A DNA stretch of 64,000 bases from Plasmodiophora brassicae. Taxonomy: Eukaryota; Endomyxa; Phytomyxea; Plasmodiophorida; Plasmodiophoridae. The position numbers and the translations under genes were made by a program. Of the stretch, positions 1-11,107 are shown piece after piece (position 1 is the stretch's first letter; each line of letters begins with the position of its first letter). The stretch spans positions 806,001 to 870,000 of the forward strand of contig JASFAU010000005.1 of assembly GCA_039704465.1 (NCBI GenBank), read 5' to 3'. The notes below the pieces were generated by a model. The model saw only the letters and a list, made by a program, of their open reading frames with translations. It was not told the DNA's origin and searched no databases.

Positions 1-710
1 GTTGACGGCGTGCGCCTGCGGCAGGCCGTCGTGCCAGGCCTCGCCCAGCGCGAACTGGGCGTCTTCCAGGACGGCGGTGGCGTCGTCCTCGCTGGCCCAC
101 TGCCCATCCATCCGTTCGGCCAGCGGCTCCAGGTGCGCCAGGATCGCTGACGCGCGCGCATCGCCCCTGTCTAGGCTGTCAGGCAATCGCGCGGCTCGAA
201 CGCAATTGGTTACCGTCTGCTGGCCCAGAACGCGCATTCGTCAGTCAGCGTCCGAGCGTCGCCGACGGCATCGTCGTCGGCGCTGGACCGTCGCGCCTTG
301 GACGATGCGGCGACGCCGCGTAGCAGGGAGCGTTGCAGGGCGATGAACGGCGTCTCCTCGATGGCGGCGTCGCCCGAGTACACGTTCTGCAACGCGAGGA
401 GCAGGCCCTCGCCACCAGACAGCGTCGTCGACAGGATGTGCCTGTGGACGTCGCTGGCGGGCACATCCAGCCCCGGACGGCGCTTCACGAAATGCACGGC
501 CAGCGCGTTGTCGTCGCCTGGCGTCCCGGGTGCCCACCGCGTCAGCTTCCCATTGGGCGACGCTGCTAAATGCAGAGCGCCGCTGTTGTAGTCGTCGAGG
601 AATCGACGAATGTCGCCGGACACGTCGGCGTCGGCGGCGTTACGCGGCAGGCCCAGCGCGTCGCAGGCCGACTGGACGATGAAGGCGTGCCGTGGATCGG
701 GTTCTCCCAT
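1..710 (-). CDS. DYNC2H1: Cytoplasmic dynein-2 heavy chain, N-terminal part (truncated by window edge)
   Basis: This encodes the start of the motor subunit of retrograde intraflagellar transport. Only the N-terminal tail is inside the window. I see two exons, 214-710 and 1-175, joined by a 38-nt GT-AG intron with CTGAC before the acceptor. The start is the ATG at 710; an upstream GTG in frame is not needed. Alignment recalled from human DYNC2H1 rests on a FLDD motif early on, a hydrophobic stretch with a spaced 'HILSTTLSGGEG', a 'LTDECAFWAS' segment matching 'PSDEFQFWIE', and a downstream 'DAQFALGEAW' matching 'DVVDDVWRQ'. It lies tail-to-head behind the CPSF2 stop codon with about 225 bp between. 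The AAA motor would lie to the left of the window. An axonemal or dynein-1 chain is less likely because the tail resembles only the dynein-2 type. Confidence 0.75.
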
Positions 711-936
711 GGTTGCCACAGACGCCCACCTACGGCTTCAACGCCATGTGTTGTTCCCCGGTCACTGCGGCGCTCGCTAGAACGTGCACGGCACCAGTCA
801 CACAGTGATGATCAGCAGGCGGACGCGCGCGCAACCCTTCGCTGGTTGAGGCGCGCCCCTGCTGCGTCCCCTACTACGATCAGTGTACACCACCGCCACC
901 ACCACCACACAATCCACGTACGACGTATACACAGTG
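711..936. other. Intergenic gap with CAC-rich tract
   Basis: This is the spacer between the dynein-2 heavy chain start and the CPSF2 stop. I see no gene in it. A short run of CAC/CCA triplets lies near 886-905. It probably carries the dynein promoter and the CPSF2 3' end. Confidence 0.5.
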
Positions 937-3415
937 CTAGAGGATTTGGTACTGGTCATAGAGGATGCGTCGGATGTCGAAGTACTGGCTGCAGAGGGCG
1001 CCCTGGACGCTGACCTGGTGGTCGGTGACTTTGCGGATGTTGACCAGGCCGCCAGCGCAGACGAGGATGCCGTTGATGAATTCGGCGTCGATGCCTGCCC
1101 GTGCGATCGCCTTCTTCAGGTCGGCCATGCGCGATCCGCCCAGGTAGACAGCGGGCCGGTCGGGCACCGCAGTTGCCGCGACCTGCTCCAGCGTCGGGTA
1201 CCGGTTCCGGCTGTCGTCGCTCTTGACAATGCGCCCATCGACGTACGCCACCTCGTAGTCGCCCACTTGGACGAACCGCAATGATTTGTTGAGCGAATCG
1301 CGGATCTTCACGTTGAACACGTTGGTCTCTGAGTTGATCACCGACGAGAGCTGATTATCGGGAATCAGCACCGACGACGTGTTGGGCAGTTCTCGCTCGA
1401 GGAACTCCTGGATGTGGTCCTTGGCCTGCGCTGAGCCGTGCACGAGAACGGCCTTCCGCGGCAGGACACGCTTAATGACGGTCTTGATCGAGCTCTGGTC
1501 CATTCGCCCCTCGAAGTCCACGAAATGTACGGCGCAGCGCACACCAACGGTCAGGTGCTCAGTCAGCGCCTTGGTCGGCACTGTCGGGATCGTCGTGGCG
1601 GACTCTAGCAGAGCGGACGCCGATTCAGCGGCGCCGCTTGGGTTCGCAGATATCCCATCGGGGTTGGTCTCCGGTGGGGCGTATTCGCTGAAATCGATGG
1701 CCTCGCCGTAAATGTCGCTAGAGCGAACAACCTACACGCGGGATTTATAAGGCGACCAACCCCCCTCGATCGAAACGGCCAGGCAATGCGGTTTACCTCT
1801 TTGAAACCGTACATCGGAAACGACGGCGTCAGCTTGAGCCCCCGCTTGAACATGGCTGTCGCTTGACCAACAGCGCCACCGGGACGCGCCATGCCGTCGT
1901 CCTCTTCGGCATCCTCTTCATCCGATTCCGACTCGCTCTCCTCCTTGGCAACGCTCGCCTCCTGCTCCTTACGCTTCTCTTCGTACTCGCGAAGTTCGGC
2001 GCCCTCCAACGGTACTCGATACCGTCGCACGATCTGTACCGATTTCGGGGTGGGCTTCTGCAGAAGCGTTGTCGCAAGACAGGGAACGCGTGGCGCCGTC
2101 GTCATCATCACCTACATATGAAGCAAATTCAGATTGCGCCGCAAAGAACCTGTACGGGACATCGCGGCCGACAAGGTTCTTCGGGTCACTGGCCCACTGA
2201 ATGAACAGGTCCTCTGCGAAGCTCATTTCCATGAACAACGAACTGGCCAGGACGAGCGCCGGCTGACGAAGGGCAAGTACTTCTTCCAGTGACTGGCAGA
2301 TCTGACACATCGCCGAACCTCAGTCCAGCGCTGCGGCCATGGCAGCATGGCTCCGCACAAACGACATACCACGACATGCTTTAGATCGAATGGGTTCTCT
2401 CGCATCTGGTCGAATTGTTTCTGGCACTTTTCGCTCATCCACTCGACGTACGTTCGGGCGAAGTCAAGCGTATTCTGCGCCACGTGCGACGCGAACGCAA
2501 TCGTGTACGACTGGTCGAGGCGGGCGCTGACCCACTTGGAGTGGAGAAGGACCAGCAGCTCCAGCACCCGTCCGGCAGTATCAACCGGCATCAGACAATT
2601 TCCACCGCCGTCCAGACACGCCCGAATGGCATCGACTAGTTGCGCGTCGCGTTCGTTCCGCTTGGTCGTCATCACGGTCAGGCCATTGTACGCATCGGTG
2701 ATAAGCACCGACGGTCTGGGGCACGATATTTCCAGGACAGTGCCGTCAAGATGCCTGCCGGGGACGGTAAGTACGGCTGCCACCACAGGTCACAACGCAG
2801 TGGGCACCTTTCACGACTGTGGTTGAGGTCGACGGCGTAGACAATCTGCTCGGTGTCCTTGACGATTCGCCATATGGCTCCGCCCAGAGAGTGGCCGGCC
2901 TGGAACGGGGTCACAACGATCCCATCGCCACGTCCAGTCAGGTGGCACTCCTGCGCATACGTGACGGTCTTGAATTTGTCGAATGCGCTATCCACATCGT
3001 CGACTGTAGGCGGACAGGGTCAGCATGCGAATCGCAGACGAATCGCGAACGCTTCACGGTTACTGGAGAATAGGTCGAATTCGGCCCGAGCGGTCAGGCG
3101 CTGCCAGGCGTCATACATGAACATGGAGCCCATGCGCCACACAGGCTGCGTCGAGTAGATCGGGCAGTCGAGCCCAAGCTGCCCGATCGCGTACGGCAGC
3201 GCGCCCAGATGCGATATGTCGGCGTGGGAGACCAGGACGCAATCGACGTCGTTGATGGCGGTGGCCAGCGCCTCCAGGTGCCGCTCGTCGAACCGCTCGT
3301 CCCACCCGCAATCCAGCATGATCCGGCAGTCGTCGATCTCCAGCAGGTAGCACATGGCATCGGTGTCGTTGGCGCCGTACAACGGCGTCAACTGTATGAC
3401 ACCTTCCCCGCTCAT
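937..3415 (-). CDS. CPSF2: Cleavage and polyadenylation specificity factor subunit 2 (CPSF100)
   Basis: This is the inactive metallo-beta-lactamase/beta-CASP partner of CPSF73 in the nuclear pre-mRNA 3'-end cleavage complex. Six exons: 3064-3415, 2808-3003, 2370-2754, 2173-2301, 1797-2111 and 937-1731. They sum to 2172 nt (723 aa; human 782 aa). The N-terminus has 'LDCGWDERF' and the degenerate 'HADISHLGALPYA' in place of the zinc-binding HxHxDH, as expected for CPSF2. Further matches are 'GHSLGGAIWRIVKD', 'LFIQWASDPKN', an acidic linker and a C-terminal 'LVCAGGLVNIRK'. The start at 3415 matches the usual short family N-terminus. The intron at 2112-2172 needs a GTCGGC donor, and its edge is the least certain. 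The gene is divergent from the C11orf54-type gene across 273 bp, which probably holds both promoters. Confidence 0.95.
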
Positions 3416-3688
3416 TTGCCGAATGACCGTCGTGACAGCTGCAGCCGACGGGTTGGTCCACTCCACCAACCCTACGGCAATTATCCAACTGCGCCAGTCG
3501 CGACCCTCCCCCGACAGCTACAATGGCCGTGGCCCACGCAACGACGGGCAACTGCACCCGCACCGCGAAGCACACGTTGGCCCACCCAGCGCAATGTCGA
3601 CGCTACTGAGCATCGCTGCCGGCCCGCTGCAGTAGCGCAGCCGCAGACGTACGGTACGTGCGTCCCGCAAGGCATTCCGGGTGCGGCC

Positions 3689-4921
3689 ATGTCGACGGCG
3701 GCGCTGTTCACGGAGTCGGCCGACCTGTTCGCCCCGGCGCTCGACGACGCCGTCGCGCCCATCGCGGCATTCCTCCGCGATCGATACGAACACGCCAGCG
3801 TCGAGGTCGTCGAATGCCCGAACCTGTTATCCTGGGTGCGTACGTTGTCGCTGCGTGTCGTCGGCTGGCCGCATCGTTGCTGATCATCGGGGACGTGCTA
3901 GGGCCTGGCTATGCCGGGATTAGGTGGGCAGCCGCGTTTAGTTGACGTTGGAGGTGCCTCATGTGCGCGCGTCTGGCTGATGTCCGATGTTTGACTGTGC
4001 CTGCAGGTGTGCCGAACCTGCTAGACCCGGCGCACCACGACAAGTCGTTCGCGATCGGTGATATTCTCGATTGCGCAGGCCTGCCCACTGGCTGCGTCCT
4101 GGGCGCCGCATCGGGCGACGCCGCCTGGGCCAAGGGCAACACCGAGTTAATGCCCTGCGCAAGTCGGCACACGTGTCGCAGCAAATCGGCGAGGGTCGGC
4201 GCCGACGGCCGGTGCGTGCTCGACGAGTACGACTGGGACCGGGTCGGCTTCCTGGCCAATCTGTTCGTCTGCCAAGGCGTGCCGGGGCCTGTCCTCGAGG
4301 TACGCGCGCGTGGAAGACGACTGCCGGAAGACCACTCGGACAACTTTGTCGGCAACATTCGCGGCGCCCTTCTACAGCGTTTCCCGGGCCGGGCCATCGG
4401 TCTGGGTGGTGCGTTCACAATGAAGAAGGGCCTATTCAAGGTAGCGCGTCCTTGCTCGTCAGACGTGACCGCGTGGTTGAACATCGGAGTGATTGCAGGC
4501 ACACGTAATGCCCGATTTCAAAGACACGGTTATGGTGGATGGGCCCGAGGTTCAGGAATGGTCTGGCGAACCGTTCCTGTATTGCATTCGACCAGCTGAC
4601 GCGTACGATTCAGGCTGAAATACTACGAGATGGGCCCTGGTGCGACGTTTCTGTCAACGATGCTGACGCAGGACCCGACGCCCGACGGCGCCCTCAATCT
4701 TCGCCTTGAGCATACCCATTTGTGAGCTCTCGTGCCGTGTGCATGCTCAGACAACTGAATTACTACCTGTTTCATGTAGCTTCAACCAGACCGCGGGGGA
4801 AGGTGGCCACTACCACTATGGCACGTCGCTCGACGTCGACTATGTCGGGTACTTTGCGCTCGCCGAGCGCGTCTACCGAATGGAGAACGCATTCGACAGG
4901 CGACGCTGCAACATCCCATGA
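3689..4921 (+). CDS. C11orf54/PTD012-type zinc-dependent ester hydrolase (DUF1907)
   Basis: This is a homologue of human C11orf54, a zinc protein with ester hydrolase activity in vitro and an unclear physiological role. Six exons: 3689-3835, 3902-3953, 4007-4440, 4499-4560, 4614-4721 and 4780-4921. They sum to 945 nt, giving 314 aa against 315 in human. The zinc site is visible as the 'LRLEHTHFF' motif, split across an intron, and 'GEGGHYHYG'. Other matches are 'QPRLVDVGGVPNLLDP', 'FLANLFVCQG', 'AIGLGGAFTMKKG' and 'LDVDYVGYF'. Introns are 48-66 nt; one donor is GTCTGG rather than GTRAGT. The stop lies 29 bp from the convergent stop of the OSCA-type channel gene. The identification is firm; the natural substrate is unknown. 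Confidence 0.93.
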
Positions 4922-4950
4922 ACGACAATACACGTTGTATTTGTATTGCA

Positions 4951-7410
4951 CTATACGGGTGCCTCTCCGGCTATGTTATCAGAGCTCCATGCCAAACGTG
5001 GTGGAGACGACCGGCGCTCGTCAACGCCAGCGCGTTCGCTGTCCTCGGTCTCGTCGATTCGCGACAGGCGCACATTGCTGGCGCCAGGCAGGAGCTCGAA
5101 TTCGCGGGAGACCAGGCGATGCAGCACCTTCGGGTCGTGATGCATCTGGACGACGAGCGGATGCGCACGAACAGCAACGTCCTTGATGCGATCGATGTCG
5201 ACGTCGTGCTCGACCTCCCAGACGGGTTTGTACGCGCTGTGCCCCGGTCGCCTGATGTGGTCCAGGGCGGTGGCATCGCCTAGCGTGATTCTGCGCGACG
5301 CCTGGACCAGGTACCGGTCCAGAGAGCGAATCTCCTCCAGCGACAGGCGTTCGGCGCGCGACCCGAAGTTACGCTCCATGAAGAAGTAGTACCAGGTCGT
5401 GAACCCGAGCAGTGGCAGGACAGCGACACACATCTGCGGGCAATTCTTCCCAATCAGCAGCGCGATCAGGACGACTTGCGCGAACCCAAGGCCGAACACA
5501 ACGCGTCGGAACACGTGCGGGAACAAGGCGCCACCGCTCTCGCTCTCGTGCGCGTAGACGAAGCAGAACATGTACCGGTAGACGACGGCGCAGGTGACGC
5601 AGAGCGCGAGGCAGAACGGGAGGATCAGCGGGGCGATCGGCGCGTAGATGATCCCGTACAGGAACAGCATCAGGTAGACCGGGTAGTACTCGCCGTACGC
5701 GAACGTGCCCGCGTACGTCACGTCGCGAACGTCGCGGGCCGTGCGCGCCCGCGTCATCTTCAGCGACCCGAGCAGAAGTTTGGAGATGACCAGAAGCTCG
5801 AGCGGCACCGTTGTGAACGAACGCGTCATGATCTGGATCAGGAACGGGTTCGCCTGCGTGGAGACGGCCTTGGCGAGCGATTGCAGCAGGAAATCGAGGT
5901 TCATGTCCGACAGAGACTTGTCCTTGACGAGGCCCATGACGCCTTGGGTCAGGCAGGCGAACAGGAAGAAGTGCACGAACTGGAAGTAGAAGTAGTAGAT
6001 GAAGACGTTGCGGTCGATGGCGCTGTGCGACACGACGCCCTTGATCGTGGCGAAGAACCGCAGCAGGGGCGGCAGGACTGCCATGAAGATGATCATGGCG
6101 AGACCGGGGAGGAACCCCTGCAGTTGGCCACGAACGGCCGGGTTCGCCTCCAGGTACCCGGCCAGCATCGGGAACTGGGCCTGCAGGTTCTCCAACGACG
6201 TGATCGACGTGATGAACGCCACCGGCACCGTGTACGTCGTGAACAGCAGCAGGAACAGGGCGGCGGCGACCAGCTGGCGGATCACACGGGCGCGACGCGT
6301 CAGGTGCAGGTTCGGCCAGTACAGGTCACGCGGCTCTGGCGCGACATGCGCCTCCATGCTGAGCACCTCGTGCGTCCATGGCAGCTGGGACGCCGTTGCC
6401 GTTGCCGCAAACGTCTTGAACGTCGCGAACCCGGTTCTGTATGCGTCGTGCGATTCGGCCTGCTTGCTCCTGATCTTCTCGTTCAGGTCGTCGAGCTTGA
6501 CGCGAAGCTTGGCAATGGAGTCGTTCAACTCCTCCTCGCTGATCTTCAGCCGTTTCGTCTTCGTCCCTTCCTCCTTGCGTTCGTCAGCCTTGCGGCACAG
6601 TTTGGCGACGGCGTCCTCGATCTGGGCGACGACGTCGGCACGTTCGTCGTGCAGCTTGGCGAGGTCTTCGCTGCGTTTAACGAGAATCGCATTGGCGACA
6701 ACATCGCCGTTGTCGAACCTGGACCGGATGTACCGGTCCAAGTCGTCATCCGTCTTGATGTCGTCGGGGATGTCGACGAGCAGGACGGACATCTGCTCGA
6801 CGCGAAGGGCCTCCTCCCGGTTGCTGAGGAAGTACCGATGCCGCATGTCGACGTACGCGACGTACTCCTTGTACAGGAGGTACAGAAGGTACACGGCGGA
6901 GACGTAGGCGACGAAGACGTGGCTCCAGAGGTACCCAGACCCTTCGGCCACGTTCTGAATCGTCAGGTCGGCCATCTTGAAGTTAGCGCTCCGCTCGCCC
7001 TGGTCGTAATTGGTGATGTTGACCGGGATCAGCAGGGTGCATCCGAGGACGGTGGTGACGGCGAAGAACTTGATGCCGACATGGAAGAACCGCAGGTACA
7101 GAGCGGCGTCGACGCCGACAATCGGGACGATGTCCTCCCAGGGCATGCGCATGAGGTCGTAGACCCACGCCAGGTTCAGCATGTTGAAGTTGGGGGGCTT
7201 GGCGCGACGCTCGCTCGAGTTTGGACAGACGACACGGGGCCGGTAGACCCAGCCGATCTTCTTGCTGGCGACGGCGAACACCAGGAACACGACGACCATG
7301 ATGATCAGGTTCGTCCAGATCGACGACACGAACGATACCAGGCTGGTATCATCGGCCTGCTGGGCCATGTCGATGGCACCTTGGCCACCGTCGTTGTTGT
7401 TGTCGGCCAT
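4951..7410 (-). CDS. OSCA/CSC1/TMEM63-type stress-gated cation channel
   Basis: This is a multi-pass membrane channel of the OSCA/CSC1/TMEM63 (RSN1, DUF221) family, which opens on membrane tension or hyperosmotic stress and passes calcium. It is one uninterrupted exon of 819 aa, starting at ATG 7410 ('MADNNNDGG'); an in-frame TTG upstream was not used. Order of parts: a first membrane segment about residues 30-50, two more around 100-180, and a long cytosolic domain with charged coiled-coil from about 200 to 330. The 'AHVAPEPRDLYWPNL' motif typical of the family follows, then eight or so membrane segments and a polar C-tail. The lack of introns stands out in a window where most conserved genes have several. 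It is convergent with the C11orf54-type gene. Confidence 0.92.
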   Translation of the reverse strand: MADNNNDGGQGAIDMAQQADDTSLVSFVSSIWTNLIIMVVVFLVFAVASKKIGWVYRPRVVCPNSSERRAKPPNFNMLNLAWVYDLMRMPWEDIVPIVGVDAALYLRFFHVGIKFFAVTTVLGCTLLIPVNITNYDQGERSANFKMADLTIQNVAEGSGYLWSHVFVAYVSAVYLLYLLYKEYVAYVDMRHRYFLSNREEALRVEQMSVLLVDIPDDIKTDDDLDRYIRSRFDNGDVVANAILVKRSEDLAKLHDERADVVAQIEDAVAKLCRKADERKEEGTKTKRLKISEEELNDSIAKLRVKLDDLNEKIRSKQAESHDAYRTGFATFKTFAATATASQLPWTHEVLSMEAHVAPEPRDLYWPNLHLTRRARVIRQLVAAALFLLLFTTYTVPVAFITSITSLENLQAQFPMLAGYLEANPAVRGQLQGFLPGLAMIIFMAVLPPLLRFFATIKGVVSHSAIDRNVFIYYFYFQFVHFFLFACLTQGVMGLVKDKSLSDMNLDFLLQSLAKAVSTQANPFLIQIMTRSFTTVPLELLVISKLLLGSLKMTRARTARDVRDVTYAGTFAYGEYYPVYLMLFLYGIIYAPIAPLILPFCLALCVTCAVVYRYMFCFVYAHESESGGALFPHVFRRVVFGLGFAQVVLIALLIGKNCPQMCVAVLPLLGFTTWYYFFMERNFGSRAERLSLEEIRSLDRYLVQASRRITLGDATALDHIRRPGHSAYKPVWEVEHDVDIDRIKDVAVRAHPLVVQMHHDPKVLHRLVSREFELLPGASNVRLSRIDETEDSERAGVDERRSSPPRLAWSSDNIAGEAPV

Positions 7411-8095
7411 CGTGCGTTTTTGGAATGTGACCAGCAATCAGAGGACGTCGCCCGGAGGTACCGGAACGTGACTCACGCTCCACGTCACGACATCAGCATA
7501 CAAGGTACACATTGTGGAAACGGCAAATGGCAGCCATATATGTTAAATATGATGGGAAAGTCGTGGCAACCCGGTATGGGGCCTACTGATGCGACCGCTA
7601 GTTGACCTTACGTCGCTGACGACCGCTTTGTGATCGTTCGTGCTTCTAAGAGAGCGGTTTCGGTACAGGTGACGATATCCGGTTCTGGCACCGTATCCGT
7701 ACCTTGTTGGGCAGTGGGGGCAGACCGAATAGCGCTCTAAATACGCCATACTGGTTCAGGAACGTTTTCCAGAGCGCGATCCAGGCTGCGCCGTACACCC
7801 GTCAACCGTTGACGCCCTCCCCTAGATGACGACACGAGGACATACCTGCGGCGATAAACGCCAGGAATGCGACGAGGGCGGCGACGGCGACGACGCCATC
7901 GACGAGCAAGGACCACCAGGCGGTTGCCATCGAACGTCCACGTCACGCACTTTCTGAAACGATGGTCTTCTCAGAAAGAATGAACGCATTTCAGGGTCTC
8001 GCCGCGTTTCAATGGGTGCCACCATTTACGAACCTGCAGCGCGTAACGAGTACTAGCGATCGTAAGGTAGGGTTTCGGTATCAGAATGCGTCTAG
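7411..8095. promoter_or_regulatory. Divergent intergenic region
   Basis: This is 685 bp between two outward-facing genes, long for this window. It should hold both promoters. I see no convincing gene, RNA or repeat inside it. Confidence 0.4.
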
Positions 8096-11015
8096 ATGGC
8101 AGGTGACGGTGGGACCGGGGTCGTGCCGGTCGACCTCACCCTGATCGTCCGCGAGGGGACCGCTGAGCCCGATGGCGAAGAGCGTCGTCAGCCGCGCCCG
8201 ATTCCATTATCGCCGTTCAGTGTCGATGCGGCAACGACGTCGTTGCCGTCGGGTGAAGCCGGTGGCGATCCCGTATCTGTCCCTGGATATGACATAACGT
8301 CATTGCCGAAGCTGGTGCCACTTGCCGAAGGCCTCCCTGGCGGATCCGCATTTCGTGACGAATCCGACCTGGAACGTCAACTCCAGGATATGCTCGACGA
8401 GGCCGCTGTCGTTCCGGATGACATCATCCCAGGGGCAGCTTCCGGGCCGCTTCAGGAGGTGGCGCGTTTGAAGCGAGAGGTCCTCGACGAAGCCGTACCG
8501 AACTTCGACGACGCGCTTCGGAAGCGCTGCGAGGGGCAGATTATGCTCGTCGGCAGTATCGACACGAAGACGATCGAGCGCGAGGAGCAGCGCCTAGAAT
8601 CGCAACGGATCCGCGCCCTGCAGGAACAGGCCGCCAGGGACAGGGCCGCCGCCCGCGCAATGGTCTTGCGGGAACGCGCCGCCAAGGCCAAGGTTCTATC
8701 CGAGACCCGCGAGACCATGAAAGGCGTCCGCCTTCGCGAAGAACGACTGCGCGTCCTGCACGAGGCGCACCTTCGCGAGCAGCAGATCGCGTTCCGGCAT
8801 GCCGAATCGAACCTGCACCGCGTGCTGCTGGATAAGATGGGCACCTTAAGGTCGTTCTACGGCGAGGTCCAAACGGCCGACGATCTGTACGGGGGCGCAC
8901 GATCTCGAAAGTACACAGTCGAATGGACGGGCGCCCCGCAGCCGATCCGAATCCGGATCGACACGATTCGTGCGGTGAAGAACAAGCTGGCGGCCGGCAG
9001 GTACGTCGTTCTGGTCAGCCTGTTCGACAAACTCGGCGGCGTCGCCCTTCACTGGTCCGGCCTGGATCGGGAACGCTGGTGCGGGAACACACCCAATCCT
9101 GTGTTACATTCTGGAAAGTTTTACGACCTCGACCTGTCCTTCTCCCAGGACGACAACCGAATCTACGTCGCATGCCCATGTAGAGATCGTCACGATTCGC
9201 AATGCGTCCGTCTCTGACCATGACTCTCGTTTAGCTCGAAATCAAATCCGCCCGTCGATGGCGCTCGTATTTGAATTGTTCCTGTGCCGGGGACGGCATT
9301 CTCCTTCGAACCAGGTGGTCGGATGGGGTGCGTTCCCGTTGTCGTTACCGGATTCGAACATTGTTCATGGGCGGTACCGGGTCCCGTTGCTTCGAGGGCC
9401 CGTCGACACGTCCATCGTCAAGTACGACCAGATCGAAAGGCGTGTTTGCAATGACCTAGATAACTGGCTGGCGAACCTGTATTTCGACGTTAGGCGCTTG
9501 TCGGGCATCCTTCCTGGAATGCCGGACGTGCATGTCTCCATGCAATTCACGAATCGCCTGCTTCACATCCCCGAGCAGGACGCCGGCAAAGCCGCCGAGT
9601 CCACCACCATCGTACAGGTCGAACAGACGTCAAGTTCCAGTACGTCTACGTCCATGTTTGACGAGAACCCGGAATGGGCCAGTGAAGGGCCGTCGTTCTT
9701 GGAACCCGCTCATCCCACCCTGCGGGCCAAACAGCTGGAACCATACAGGTATGGCTACTCCTCGTGCGGTTATCGAACGCGGCCAAACACAGTGAACAGG
9801 TTTCACCTGTCGACTGAGCACGAGACGCGGTGGGGTAGCGCATTGCCGGAACGATTACGGTTCCTGAAGAACGAACTGCTCGCCGACCTGTCGTTGACGA
9901 AGTGGCGCACGGCGGACTTCTGGCTCATGATGACGCTGATCGGCGTCGTGTGTTGGTTCCGAATCTACACGCACTACGTGGCCGAATGGCTGCTGCTGAA
10001 CCTGCTCACTGTCCCCGTCCTCGACTTCTCCATCAAGGTCAGCAAATGCGTCTCACTGCGTGATGATGGCATGCTCATCGTCATCTCAGGGCTACTCTGT
10101 ATTGATACGGTACCCGGTTGATGCGATCACGATGGCGGGCGAGATAGCCGTCGTACTTATCGGTGGTGCTTTCAACCTGGCATTGTTCGTCATGATGTCG
10201 ATCGGGATGTACACTGCGCAGCAAGTCCTGGATTCGTTCCCTGCGTCCGTCTCCCGAATCATGTTCGCCGGTGGCCTTGCCACCATTCTAGACCCCATCC
10301 TGGTCTTCATCGTCGACGCCTCCATTCAGAACTGGAACGGCGATGCTTTCAAGCTGTACAATTACTTCCAGGTATGGACTGCCAGTACCTGACCCCGCGT
10401 TCCGGTTAACAATACTTGGGCCAGGCCTCGGACGGGTCTGGAGTACCTGGCATATTCCTGACCTTGTTCCTGCTGTCGATCTATCTCGTCGTAGCCGTCA
10501 CTGCCTTCTACACGTACATCCTACGGGTGCACATGAACGGACGCATGCTGGACGTGTACCATCGGCTTCGTGGGGACCCGTCCAGCTTCTTCGTCCCGGA
10601 GGACATGGAGATATCGTTGCGCAACCTGCGATGGATCGTGGGACGCGCCCAGAAATGGAAAGGTGCCGATGGATCATCCAGAAAGATCGTCACGACCGTG
10701 TTCACGTCGTCCGACCACCTGGATGCCACGTTCCAGGAGCGGTCGATACATTTGGCGATCTATACGCAGGCGATGAACGGCGAACGGGAACTGTTCCGAC
10801 ATTTCCTCAGGCGTGCGGACGGCACCATCCTCGAGTTATTCGATTCGGCGGACGCCTTCGATAAAGACGCGACAGACGGGTCGATGGCCGCCGACCCCAA
10901 CCTGCTGGACGAAATGTTGGCGCTCAAGCCACCCACGCAAACCAACGCCAAGGAGAAGATGCCGGCGTCTCCGCCTGACCGAACTGACGAGACGCAACGG
11001 CTTCTGCCTTCGTAA
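8096..11015 (+). CDS. Conserved protein: coiled coil, C2-like region and C-terminal membrane segments, function unknown
   Basis: I do not recognise a named family. Four exons (8096-9179, 9235-10037, 10090-10371, 10425-11015) sum to 2760 nt, 919 aa. A further 51-nt GT-AG stretch inside exon 2 (about 9750-9800) could also be an intron; it keeps frame either way. Residues about 150-270 form a highly charged Glu/Arg coiled coil. About 290-400 is a beta-rich region resembling a C2 domain ('YTVEWTGAP', 'YVVLVSLFDKLGG', 'YDLDLSFSQDD') that continues after the intron ('VFELFLCRG', 'VVGWGAFPL', 'VPLLRGPVD'). The C-terminal third has 'RFLKNELLADLS' followed by about six hydrophobic segments ('TADFWLMMTLIGVV', 'GIFLTLFLLSIYLVV') and a cytosolic tail ending in 'RLLPS'. 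The organisation suggests a membrane protein with a lipid- or protein-binding C2-like head. Confidence 0.8.
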
Positions 11016-11107
11016 ACGTTTAGAAACAATATAAATGAGACGGTAGCCGGTATACAGCGAGTTCGTCACACACTGTTTCCGTTATTCAGGTACGTCGTCG
11101 CCCGACG

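Noticed and set aside
5476..7605. Plus-strand open frame of about 700 codons opposite the OSCA-type channel
   Set aside because: It is the antisense shadow of a GC-rich intronless gene: composition is dominated by Arg, Asp, Val and Gln with no domain, and the minus strand encodes a clear channel.
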